From: [Phialemoniopsis] sp. UDSM-2020
Lineage: Eukaryota; Ascomycota; Sordariomycetes; Thyridiales; Thyridiaceae
DNA length: 64,000 nucleotides
NCBI GenBank assembly: GCA_018873225.1
Contig: JAEILZ010000001.1
Location: 4,030,001-4,094,000, forward strand
Direction: 5' to 3'
Position 1 is the stretch's first letter; each line of letters starts with the position of its first letter. The notes under the pieces are model-generated. The model did no database searches. It was given only the letters and a program-made list of their open reading frames with translations, and had not been told where the DNA came from. Positions 50,401 to 60,759 of the stretch are shown piece by piece. The position numbers were made by a program, and so were the translations under genes.

Positions 50401-53400
50401 GTCGGTCCTCCATCGCGTGCCAGTCCGGCGCCCAGCCTTTGTCGCGCTAGCCGTCTAGCACAATTGCTGGACTCAAAAATGCTCCCCGTTCAAAACCAGC
50501 GAAATGCGCTCCCAATGCTTCGACAGTCCCCCCTGAACCATCATCAGAAGGGCCTGGGCCGGTCCAATCTTGCTTCCCACGATGTGTGGCCGTCTGTGCA
50601 CACCCATGTCGTTTCTCGAAACCGCCCGGCCGAAAATCTTGGCTTTCCTCATTTCTGCAAAAGAGAGCCGGTCTCCCCCAATTTGCCTGCTGGCCGCTAA
50701 GCCATCTTACTGGCCGCCTTTTTCAACCACGCACCCGCTGATTGGACAATGCGTATTAAGATTAAATCGAAATCGTACCCGCAGCGCGTCTGCCGTGGGG
50801 CCATCCCTGCCTTTCTTATTTCTACCACACACACCACCGCCAGGTACTTTCACTCTTGTACGACAATCTCGCTTGTTGGGATCGCAAAACCTGCCTAGGC
50901 AAATTTTTGCCAATAAACCGTTTTTTCCCACCTTTCCCCGACACGATGGGTCGCATAACTATCGTGAGAGTCTTCGTATTGGATCGGGCGGGGAGTCGTC
51001 CCATTACCGATTCGTTAGTAGGCATGAGCTTTGGCTAATGTGGGTGCCCACCGCAGTGGTCCACGATCAAGGCGCAGACGCGCCAGGAATGAACCCAAAT
51101 ATGAACAGACGCAAAATCAAGTCGACTCACTCGCTTGTGGTGATGTTCCTATTGTGAGAAGCGACTAACACGACCTGATTTGCTCTCCTTGATATTGACA
51201 TGGCCAACGACGCAAAAGTCCTCTCCCTACAACTTACGAAATATCTACCTGTAGAGCATGGTGTTGAGCTTATTCAACCCAGCCATCCATGGGCTAGCAT
51301 GCGTTATGATACCATCTTCGGGATAGCCGCGAACACTACTTCATACTTGTACATGCATGCAGGCCGATGAGTGTGAGCGGATCTCCCAACGGTTGCTACC
51401 GTTAGTGTTCCGGACAACGGCCACCAGACAACCGGCCGAGTGGTGCACTGAAAGTCTTGCAGTATTGAAGAAGTCTCCAAGGCTCTGCTGATATCAGATC
51501 ATTGACTCCGTCTGTCGAAAATCCCCGCGCTGGATATACACCCCTTAGATGTTCTTGAGGTCACCTGCGACTACTCGTTGGTTCGCTCATGACCGCTTCT
51601 GCTCTTTCTGATCTGGCATAGGCTGGAGTTTGCTCAGTATTAGGAACTGCAAGCCATGTAAAAGCCAATGCAAGTCTGCTGTACTCCGTGGTTTCACCCT
51701 ATGTTGTAAGCACATCGAGTGACAGCATCATTGAAGCAGGCCAGACTCGCCGATACATCGCGCATATTTGGTCACACCGAGGCCTCGGCCGGAAGCGCAT
51801 ACATCTCTCCAAGATTGTCATATGCAACTCTTCATCCTCAGAAAGTGAATCTACCCCCATTGAGACCAAGAGCATCCTCGATGCCGCGAGGGCTTGACTG
51901 GTACTGTTACCTATACGAAGCTGGTCACTCTGGAACAGCCAAGGATCGTGGCTATGTGACATTGCTCAATCAATCTTCCTCCGCTTGGCTCGGCGGAGTA
52001 TACGAGATACTAGGCAGCAACCATACTGCAGCTTTGACTCCGGATCTCCCGAGTGGGCGGGTTCCGGATTGGGCCCGAGGACGCCGGCAACAAGCGGCGG
52101 CGGGGCGGGATCTGCCGAAGTCTCAAAGTCTATTTTGGGCGGAAGATCGCCTATGCAGCATTGGCCTTCTTCCATGCTGCGGTGTGGACTACCTGACCTC
52201 ATTTCGTCATTCGGTATACTCAGGTATATTTATCTAAAGTTGTTTGTTTCAAGCCCATTGGCTAGGCGCTGCATTGAGGCAATGCTGCTTTCGAAAAAGT
52301 TGTCCTCTGGTACGGCGTCTGCTAGCGAAATCACTTACACATGCGGCTCGCCATTTGACACAGTAAGCACGTTAGGGAACCAGCCGGGGGAATTAAAAAA
52401 CCTACATTTTACACGGAGTACATAGTTGCAATTATCCCAGACACATCACAGGTAACAGTATGGCCAAGCACCCGAAGATCACACTGCAGCAAAATGAACA
52501 GTCCCCGAGGCCCTTCGGTGTGGGCCTTTAGACACATCTTCCCGACTTTGTTTCGAAATATGTCTTCGTCCGGCGCCGTGGCCCGGGTGGCTTGACCCAC
52601 TGCATCCTCGACATGGGGTCTGGTCAATCAATCCGTAACAGGCTTATTTTGAACAATGGAATTGCTGGATCGCGATGCGGATCGCAACACGGTTAGGGGC
52701 ATACATCTATTGCGCACCTCGTCCAGCCAAGGTGTTCGCGACGCGTAGTAAATTGTAAGGCAGGTGTCGCAAAATAGTTTCTGTATTCAGAGTGGTCAAT
52801 CCAGGGCCAATTTGCACTCCAAGTCAAGCATTGTACTTGTGGATACTTCCCAAGTTGGACGTCTCTGCCACACCTCTCTTACACACAAAATAGGCAACAG
52901 AATAGCGAGCTCAGAGCAAAGCCCCTTGGGTATCCAGTTTAATCGTAAACCGTGTCGCGTACGAGGCTGAATACTCCTTGTATGCACACAGGTCAACAAT
53001 CTAATTCAAGGCAACAAGATTATTCGGCTCCTGAGAGGACGAATGTCATTTCACGATACGGGAAATGTAACGCTTCTCGTACAGCTCAAGATGCTGAGAC
53101 TTCACTCAGGATCGGGGCACGGGAGGTCCCGGCAAATTTGCCGAGACGGTCAGCCGTTTTGTCTGGTGTCTCCCTTTCACAAGACATCTGCTCCCTTGAC
53201 AAGCCGACGTTGAGAGCGACCGACCTCTCATGTACGGAGTATGTACTTGGAAGCCACAAGTGAGTGACATTGCGGGGACATGCCTCTCCTGACACCTGGT
53301 TGCGATCGGAATGGACCCCGCCGAGAGAAGGGAGAGCTGCCAACATGGAAACGATGGCGTCACAACGTGCTTGACCTGACTGGCTAAGAGACGTTTACGA

Positions 53401-54445
53401 GGCCAAAACACTCAAGACCTCACCAAGCCTGGAGCTCACCGCCTACATTGGATAGCTCCCCACACCGCATTCCGCGAGAACCCAAGAAAATGCTTGCCAA
53501 GGCCGTCTGTCACAGGCCGATATAGCACCCTTCGCGTCGCATGAACTTCTTGTCATTCCTACCTGACCATACTTGATTGCAGAGAGGCTGAGCTACCGGC
53601 CTCCTCAATTCTATCACGGGGGAGGGAGCAAGTCACTGGACAAAAGAGTACAAAGAGTACCTGCATCGACAATTTGGCATTACTATCACAAGAGTTGTGC
53701 TTGCCGACCGTGTCGTCAGAGACGACTCTCCTACCATGCATCCCTTAGCCAATACTTCCGCTTATCGCGGTTACATCTCTAGATGGCGGGTGCCAGGACC
53801 CAGCCCTCCGCGTTATTTTGAATGTCCATGTGACAGCCCAGCCTCCTCGTAAAGGCTTGAAACGAGAGCACGACTGGTCCGATAAGAGACTGCTTTGCTG
53901 TGACAGGTCTTCGAACTTATTGAGCCCAAATTCGCACCCACGCCTGCTCTGGCGGCTGCCCAGTCCAACCTTTCCCGGCATTTGCACTCGACCGAAACGC
54001 CCCAAGATGGGACCAAGCCTTCATTGAATCGATGTCATCCTTGAGAGCCGATTTTGAGTACCCCGCCTGTGCTCTCCAGGTCGCACTTGTGATCGTATCG
54101 AACATCACGTCCGGCCTTTCGATCGGACATCCGCTTCGTCCTCCTGGAAATGGATAGAAACGTCTTTATTCGTGGCTCAGTGGTATTGGAGTGCACGCCG
54201 TTGTAAATATTGCAGAGAACTCCTCTTGGGTATCATGTCCTTGAACTCCTTGCACCGGATCACTCGTGCCGAGATTCCTCCTCCGAACTTGGGTTGCGCT
54301 TACTTGCGATTTGATGCTTTGCATCGTTGACATCAGAGAGCTCAACACGCCTAGGTGTTGCCTTGGGCAGCTCCTCGGCACAAAACATTTACTCTAGAGT
54401 AAACAGAGTGCGGTTCTTTGCGTGCACAGGCTGTGAGCAGTACTC
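47437..54445. other. Gene desert of 7 kb
   Basis: Read on both strands without finding a conserved domain or a spliced gene. The first part should be the promoter and leader of the GT2 gene. An exact 7-bp inverted repeat (CAGGTAC, six bases, GTACCTG) lies near 48274-48293. The longest open frames (for example 51719-52237 plus) have random-looking composition. No transposase, reverse transcriptase or terminal repeat was seen. Confidence 0.5.
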
Positions 54446-55190
54446 TCAGACAATCTTGTCAAACAGCTCCTGGATTGGTTTCGCAGCCTGAACAAACGGT
54501 CAGAGAGGATCGAACAATATTTCAAGCTGGTATCAGAACTCACATCAATGAACTTTTCCAGGTCCTTGTCGAGATTTGCGAGATCGTCTTTCCTCTTTCT
54601 GTTGTCCGCAATAAGTTTCGTTTTCTTCTTAAGTAACGCCTCTCGTTGTTTCTCCAGAGCCTCCCGTTGCCGTTTCTCGTGTCCAATCCTCTCAACCATC
54701 AACTCGTTCGGATCGATGTTTGCATGCTCGGGATGCTGAGCCAGGTACTCGTCTTCGGGTATCAAAGGCAGTTGCAGGTACGGGTGACTGCGAGGCAGAT
54801 ATGTCAGTACAGCAGCTTCGACTTGCGTGTCGTCCAGCGGATTCCTTACTCGTAGCTGTCGCACGCGTCAATCTCTCCCTGAAGGTGCCTCTGCTCATAG
54901 TTGAGGTTCTGTAGCTGCAGATGCAAGCGATCGACTTCCTGCCGGGCATCGGCTGTCTTGGCCTTGGTCTCGCGCGCCGCGAAGCAGGCGGCCCTATGCA
55001 GTCCCCGAAGCTGCGACAGGCTGCCGGTGAGCAGCCTTTGTTGCTTCGCTAGCTGAGCAACTGTGTCTTGGGAGGGAGACTCGGCATTTGCGACTAGATC
55101 AACAAGCTCGAGCGCTTGCTGTCGCGCCTGTTGCGAAACCCGGAGAACGGCCGCGAGGTTCGGGTCCGTGACGATGTCGTCAGTTGTCAT
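54446..55190 (-). CDS. THO complex subunit 5 (THOC5/FMIP-like)
   Basis: Exons 55190-54850, 54787-54544 and 54487-54446 encode 208 residues; the two introns use GTAAGG/GCAG and GTGAGT/TCAG, and phases match. THO couples transcription elongation to mRNA packaging and export in the nucleus. The family core is visible as LQLQNLNYEQRHLQGEI, then CDSYDHPYLQLPLIPEDEYL (the Asp codon is split by intron 1), and a long coiled coil rich in Lys/Glu/Arg (ERIGHEKRQREALEKQREAL). The short last exon ends AAKPIQELFDKIV. It is far shorter than animal THOC5 (about 680) but matches the N-terminal conserved part, which is the usual extent in ascomycetes. Confidence 0.85.
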
Positions 55191-56196
55191 GTTGGAGATG
55201 TGTGAGCTTGCGAGCGCCTAGGCTTGAAGTGTACTCGTGAGGGTTACTGCCGAATTAAATCGGAAGTGGGATAACCTTTGGGGTCCAACACGAATATCAC
55301 GAAGAGTGCTGCACGCAGTAGTGTCTACCGTACTGGATGATTGCAGTGAACGTCCACAAAGAACAAAGACAGCAGTCTAGTCCATAATTGGTCTAGCGTC
55401 TGTCCGCTTCGGGAATACTATCCAGCCGGTTTGGGTGACTTGGGGCGCTATGGAGCCTGAAAAACTACCCTAACCCGTCTTCCAGCAGCCCGGTTCAGTG
55501 AGTTCCGTCCACCTCTTTCAGGGGGGGTTGGGGGACATTCCAGCCCGCTTCCTGGTCGCAGCGAAGAGGTCTGACGCCATCATGACCCATTGGTCGACGC
55601 TTAGATTGGCAAATTATACACTTGATGTGCCCGATTCATGCAGTTTAGGGAAAACACCACCACCATGTTTAAAGCGGCCGCCCGTCCTGGATGATCTCCA
55701 GGATTTTCAGCTCTTCCGAGTGACACCCATCCTGCATGCGCCATTGCCCAGCTGTTCTTGTGTGATTGGGCTACCATGCGATATTTCCAATTGAACCCCT
55801 AAGATCTGTTCCTGTCAGCTGCGGAACCCGGTTGGGTAATAAGAAGAATACGTTGATTTACGCCACCCGCCGCTATCGCTCAAGCAGTGAGGGTGAAGGA
55901 TCCAGCCGATCCACAACTGGCGAATTCGCAATTGGATCGTCTCTCCGCCCCAACCGATCTTACTCAGTCTGCGGCCCGCCCAGCGCTTCTCCTCTTCTCT
56001 CCGCATATTCATTCTTCAGGAGCGGCCAATTGTCTTCGTCCCCCGCTGCTCGTGGTTTTGGTTCTTTCTTTCTCTGGAACGGTCCCCTTTTCTTGCGAAA
56101 TCTGGGTCCGACTTGCTGCAGTGCCTTCTTAAGACGTTCAACAGCAACGGCGCTCAACTTGCATGTTCGTCTGAAGCCACCGGCTTCTTCGGCATC
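55191..56196. promoter_or_regulatory. Divergent promoter region of THOC5 and the PAQR gene
   Basis: About 1 kb between two start codons on opposite strands. A long open frame on the plus strand (from 55766) overlaps the PAQR exon in another frame and shows no domain. Confidence 0.45.
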
Positions 56197-57777
56197 ATGG
56201 CTTGTACAAATAGCTATGCCTTCGCCGCCGTCGAGGACAATGGCAACGCCCAGGCCGAAACCTCGGGTTCGCAACCACAGAGACCGACGGCGGGCAGGAG
56301 GAGACGACACTCAGCTTTTCTACCCCCGCGGAGGAAATCCATCGTTGACCACATCATGGACGGGGAAGAGCATCTCCTCTTCAAGGTCCGCAAACAAGTC
56401 TCCGAGTCCCATACAAAACTCGGCGAATGCTGACAAAGCGCATAGGTTGACCTTTTCCTCTCCGAACTGGAACGACGGCTCGACTATCTGGAAAGTTATG
56501 GTGAAATCAAGCTAGATGCCAGCATTGCTAGAGCATACCACACCTTGCAAGCCGTGCGGACAAGATGCTCTCAAGTGTCCGAGGAGGTCATCGGCGCCGG
56601 CCGGCGGCGAGTTCAAGTCATGGTAGAGACCCTGGAAATGAGATACCAGGAGGCGCTTGAAGCGGCGGAGACTGTCAACGAGAAGGCCCGTGTCGGAATC
56701 GAGCTGTTGGATGGCATGCTATCAGACTTCGAGAACCATGCTTACAAATTCCGGGAGCGGGGCCTGGCAAATGCTGCAGGTGCCGCCGGCCATCTTATGG
56801 ACGAAGGCCGCAGAGTTATGGACGAAGGGTTTGAGCGTGCAAGAGAAGTTGTCGATGAAGGATTCGAAAGAGCCAAGTGGGCAGCCGAGACACTTGAAGA
56901 CCACATCCAGCGGGCTGTCCACAGAGCAAGGCAACACGGCCTCATTCGTTACGAAGATCTTCCCGTCCCGTGGAGGATCAACCCGCATATCACCAGCGGT
57001 TACCGGTTTTCCGAAACAAAGCTTGGCTGTGTACGATCAGTCTTCGGCTTATCAAACGAGCTTGTCAATATCTGGTCGCACATGCTCGGATTTATTGTAG
57101 TGCTTGCCATGGCCTTCTACTTCTACCCCACCAGCGTCACCTTCCATCTCAGCACCAAGACCGACGTCTTCATCGCCGCGGTGTTCTTCTTTGCGGCATG
57201 CCAGTGCCTCGTCTGCAGCACGATCTGGCACACGATGAACTCCATCGCCGACGCAAGTTTGATTTCATCGCTGGCTTGTGTCGACTACACAGGCATCTCA
57301 CTCCTGGTTGCCGCCTCCATCATGACGACCGAGTACACAGCTTTCTACTGTGATCCAATCAGTCGCTGGTTCTACCTCGTTACCACGGCGGTCCTAGGCG
57401 TTATTGGCGTCATCTTGCCGTGGCACCCAAAGTTTAATGGACAGGACATGGCTTGGGCGCGTGTCGCCTTTTTCGTGGGTCTGGGTGCCACCGGTTTTCT
57501 ACCCATGGCGCAGATCTCGTTCACCCGTGGTCCCCAATTTGTGTGGGAGTTCTACTCGCCCATTGCCAAGTCGCTGTGCGTATACCTCTGCGGTGCGTTT
57601 GTTTACGCGAGCAAGGTTCCCGAGCGCTGGTTCCCCGGCATGTTTGACTACTTTGGGGGCAGCCACAACCTGTGGCATATCGCCGTGCTGGGTGGCATCC
57701 TGTTTCACTATACTGCCATGCAGGAGTTCTTCTCCACTGCTTTCAGGCAAGCTCGGGATGGCTGCCCAGCGTACTAG
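56197..57777 (+). CDS. PAQR/hemolysin III-family seven-helix membrane receptor (Izh3-like)
   Basis: Proposed exons 56197-56385 and 56446-57777 encode 506 residues. The acceptor (GCTGAC branch, CATAG) is good; the donor is weak, and either GTCCGC at 56386 or GTCTCC at 56398 keeps the frame. I prefer the first because it yields LLFKVDLFLSELERRLDYLE. The C-terminal half is a typical PAQR domain: NELVNIWSHMLG, STIWHTMNS, CVDYTGIS and the zinc-binding NLWHIAVLGGILFHY, with seven hydrophobic helices. The N-terminal half is soluble and helical, with two consecutive 11-residue units (MDEGFERAREV, VDEGFERAKWA). Fungal relatives (Izh proteins) act in zinc and sterol homeostasis; adiponectin receptors are ceramidases, so a hydrolase activity on lipids is possible but not shown. 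Confidence 0.85.
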
Positions 57778-58292
57778 TAGACCCAACAGTGGAAATAAGG
57801 TTCTGTGACGACCAAAAAATTAGTCCCCTACGGCCCGACTACTTCCCAGAGACAAGTGCAGACGTCGGTGAACCGACAGCGATTGATTGCATGGTTCGCA
57901 AACACACAAGTGTTCAAGTTTTGGCGCGGGTTGAAGGTTGGGATACTCCGGGATGAACATGATGAGTACACGAGATGTTTGGTGGACCTGGATATATACT
58001 CTAGAGGGCCGGCTTCACAGTCAGCACGACAAGTCATGGTTTCGATCATGAGTACAACTTGTATTCGGTATCTAGAATTCTCGGCCAATCACCAAGATGA
58101 TTACGATTATGATGAGCATCTATGCGTGCTTCTTCTTTTTCCAGCAGTGTTCCCCCTTTTTCATGCCAAACCAAAGGAAATGCCAAACGCCGAAACCAAC
58201 TCCTATGTCCGTCTATGCGCCAGATCCATATATCCCACCAACCTCCTGGCCATCTCTGACCGAGGTCATATCGAAGCTGTAGCGCGCATGCT
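57778..58292. other. Intergenic between convergent genes
   Basis: The 3' flanks of the PAQR gene (plus) and the cysteine-rich secreted protein gene (minus). No coding pattern seen. Confidence 0.5.
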
Positions 58293-59072
58293 CTACAGCG
58301 CTGACACGAGCATCGCCGCCAACGCCGCCGCTGTGGCCACCCACGCCATGGGCCGCTGCTCGCGGCTCGCCGCCGCGACCTGCACGTACGTCGGCGCCAC
58401 GAGGAGCGACGTGTTGGTGCTGCCGTTGAAGTAGCCGTTGGTCGGCACCGCCGCGTCCGTCGTGGCGGGTGCCAGGGTCAGGAGCGTGATCTCGCCGTCG
58501 TCGGCGGCGAAGACGGCGGCCGTGGCGTTGAGCGTCGCCGTCGCCGTCGCCGTCACGGTGGGCGTCGAGCGCGACGTGTTGGCTGTCACGGCGGCGGTCA
58601 ACGTTGCGGGCAGGGCGAAGCCTGCTTCTTGGGCGCATGCGACGAGTTCTTGGCCCTGTTTTAATTCTTGGTTAGATGATGTTGGGTTTTTGTGGCAAGG
58701 GGAGGAGGGGAATGGATTACATCGACGCAGCAGTATCCGGCGACGGGGGCGCAGTAGAGGCCTGCTTCGCAGTAGCCACTGTCTGGGCAGCATGTCTGCA
58801 TCCTCTCTGTTAGCATGGCTTCCCCAAGGCGTGGCAGGCGAACGACATGCTGCTCTGTGTGAGGGGGGAGAGGAGATACTTACATCGCCCTTGCTCGGGG
58901 TGTAGCACATGGTGCTGTTGTCGGCACCGCACTGGACGGAGCCGGTGCCGTAGGTCTGCTCGCAGGTCAGGAGCTGGCGCTTGGGGCTAAGGAAGATAGG
59001 CGCATAGTGGGCGTGCTCGGCGGCGGCGGCGAGCATGGCGCCGGTGAGGAGGGCGGCGATGGAGACGTGCAT
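58293..59072 (-). CDS. Secreted cysteine-rich protein with probable GPI anchor
   Basis: Exons 59072-58884, 58795-58721 and 58655-58293 encode 208 residues, all joined in phase 0. The N-terminus is a signal peptide (SIAALLTGAMLAAAAEHA). The cysteine-rich part spans about residues 36-97, with LTCEQTYGTGSVQC, MCYTPSKGDTCCPDSGYC, LYCAPVAGYCC and LVACAQEAG. A Thr/Ala-rich stretch with potential N-glycosylation sites (ANTSRS, FNGST, TNTS) follows, and the end is hydrophobic (MAWVATAAALAAMLVSAL) after REQRP, as in GPI-anchored proteins. Intron 2 has a weak GTAATC donor. The central exon encodes just 25 residues, five of them cysteine. I do not recognise the cysteine pattern as a named domain. Cell-wall or plasma-membrane surface location is inferred; a role in adhesion, chitin binding or host interaction would be speculation. 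Confidence 0.78.
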   Translation of the reverse strand: MHVSIAALLTGAMLAAAAEHAHYAPIFLSPKRQLLTCEQTYGTGSVQCGADNSTMCYTPSKGDVSISSPPSHRAACRSPATPWGSHANREDADMLPRQWLLRSRPLLRPRRRILLRRCNPFPSSPCHKNPTSSNQELKQGQELVACAQEAGFALPATLTAAVTANTSRSTPTVTATATATLNATAAVFAADDGEITLLTLAPATTDAAVPTNGYFNGSTNTSLLVAPTYVQVAAASREQRPMAWVATAAALAAMLVSAL

Positions 59073-60188
59073 GGTCGCTTTGGCTGTTGGAGTGTTCTTA
59101 GGCAGTGGTTTGACTGTCAAATATGACGGAGGATGGATTATGCCAGTTGGGAGAAGTTGCCGGCTTTGCTGTGATCTGTTATACCTGAAGGGATGCCGTA
59201 CGTGATTGTCGATATACTTCTCAAACAAGGCAGGATGGATGATGACGGCAGCTAGTCTTATACCGCAGAAGATCACGGGCAGCTATCCCTTCTTCGCCGG
59301 ATCATCATGCGTGCACCCATCATCTCGTCGAGAGGAATGTATAGAACAGAGCCTCCGGGGCTCAACCCAGCGGACTGAACAATGTAGTCGCTTGATAGCG
59401 TCGGTATCGGGATGGAATGTTGGAACGTCGAGAAGGACGATCATGGTGCTTGTCCGTCCATCTTCATGCACACCCAAAATTTACACAGTCAAAGAATAGG
59501 CATCAGCGTTGGTATGTGTAAGTTGCATGGCTAGCCGAGACATACGTGCCAGTCGTTGGGCCCCTGAGGCTAAGGGATGCGGAGTGGCCAAGGTAGTGTG
59601 CGCTTATATTGTGGTTTTGCATATCTGCATGGAAATTAAGCGCGGGAGGTGAGTGTAAGTCTTGAACGTCGAATAAAGTAAGATGTAATATGAAGATGGA
59701 CCCGCATGCCAACACAAAATGAGGCTCTTTACCCCTGAACTCCTGACGACACGGGTGCACTGCCTACAGCATCGTAATGACATATGAATGTAGAGGAAAA
59801 CGGCACTGATTAAATCACAGTACCAAAGTGCCATGTGCTGACTTCGAATAATGCTCAGCGGCTGTGTCAGGTCCAAGGTCTCTTTCTCCAAATTGTCGGT
59901 CTGCGGAGATCGATGTGCGTAGCTGAGCCTTGAAAGAAACCCGATTTGATCAGGAAAGGGATAGATAGACTAGGCTCTCACCGGCCTTATTGCTATCGTT
60001 GAAGAATTGGGAGAGTTTAATTGAGACTCCCAAGCCCATGGTGGCCTTGACCTTGGTGTTCAAGACAAACCAAGGGAGAATACGAAGCAAGGGATCTGCT
60101 CGCTTGCGCACCACCAATTTGACAATGCCCAAGATAATTAATGTGCATGGCACTTTGATCATAATTATGCCCAGGGAGGATCAATCGA
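59073..60188. other. Intergenic, 1.1 kb, no gene seen
   Basis: Promoter side of the cysteine-rich secreted protein gene and flank of the weak candidate frame downstream. Nothing recognisable. Confidence 0.45.
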
Positions 60189-60554
60189 TTATCTATAGAT
60201 TTCCCATTCCGCGTCTTGCCTCCTGGCAAAGCTCCCTAATATGTCCAGTCCTATTCCCAACATCGCATCCCGTGATATTTCGGTGCGTTTTCCCAATACC
60301 GTCATCTCGTCGTCTCTCTTATTATTCCCACAAGACCAGTTCGTTATAGTTCGTAACAATTCATTAAATACATCATAGTCCACGAGGAGCTCCTCAGCGT
60401 TGATCGTCGCTTGCGTGATCCACGGCACTGGTAGAATCGGTCGCGCTCTTAGCGACGTGACGGCGATAAAATGTGCCACCCCTTTGCAAATCTCCTGCTT
60501 GCTGGGATGGCCGCTCTCCGCCAAGGCTTCGCTGCACATCGCAATGACGTGCAT
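60189..60554 (-). CDS. Doubtful hypothetical ORF
   Basis: An open frame of 121 codons with a protein-like composition (for example NAEELLVDYDVFNELLRTI), preceded by an in-frame stop 36 nt upstream of its ATG. I recognise no family. Chance frames of this length exist elsewhere in the window, and there is no clear splice partner, so it may be non-coding, a remnant or part of an accessory gene. Confidence 0.2.
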   Translation of the reverse strand: MHVIAMCSEALAESGHPSKQEICKGVAHFIAVTSLRARPILPVPWITQATINAEELLVDYDVFNELLRTITNWSCGNNKRDDEMTVLGKRTEISRDAMLGIGLDILGSFARRQDAEWEIYR

Positions 60555-60759
60555 GTATATCCTTGCATGGTTGTTGCAAGATGTTCAGGCCCTCTGTGGG
60601 CTGCCAACCCTGGCATCATTTGATCGACCTGTGACACCATCGGCGTCCTTAGTGTGAGCGGTTCTCACACAGACGTCGCACGCATTGCAACATCGAGTTG
60701 CACACAATACTCGTACAGTAATCGCCCCTTCTGGTAACATGTCGCCATACCACACTGCA

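Noticed and set aside
51719..52237. 172-codon plus-strand frame in the 7-kb desert
   Set aside because: No recognisable motif, atypical composition and no neighbouring exon; of the length expected by chance in GC-rich DNA.
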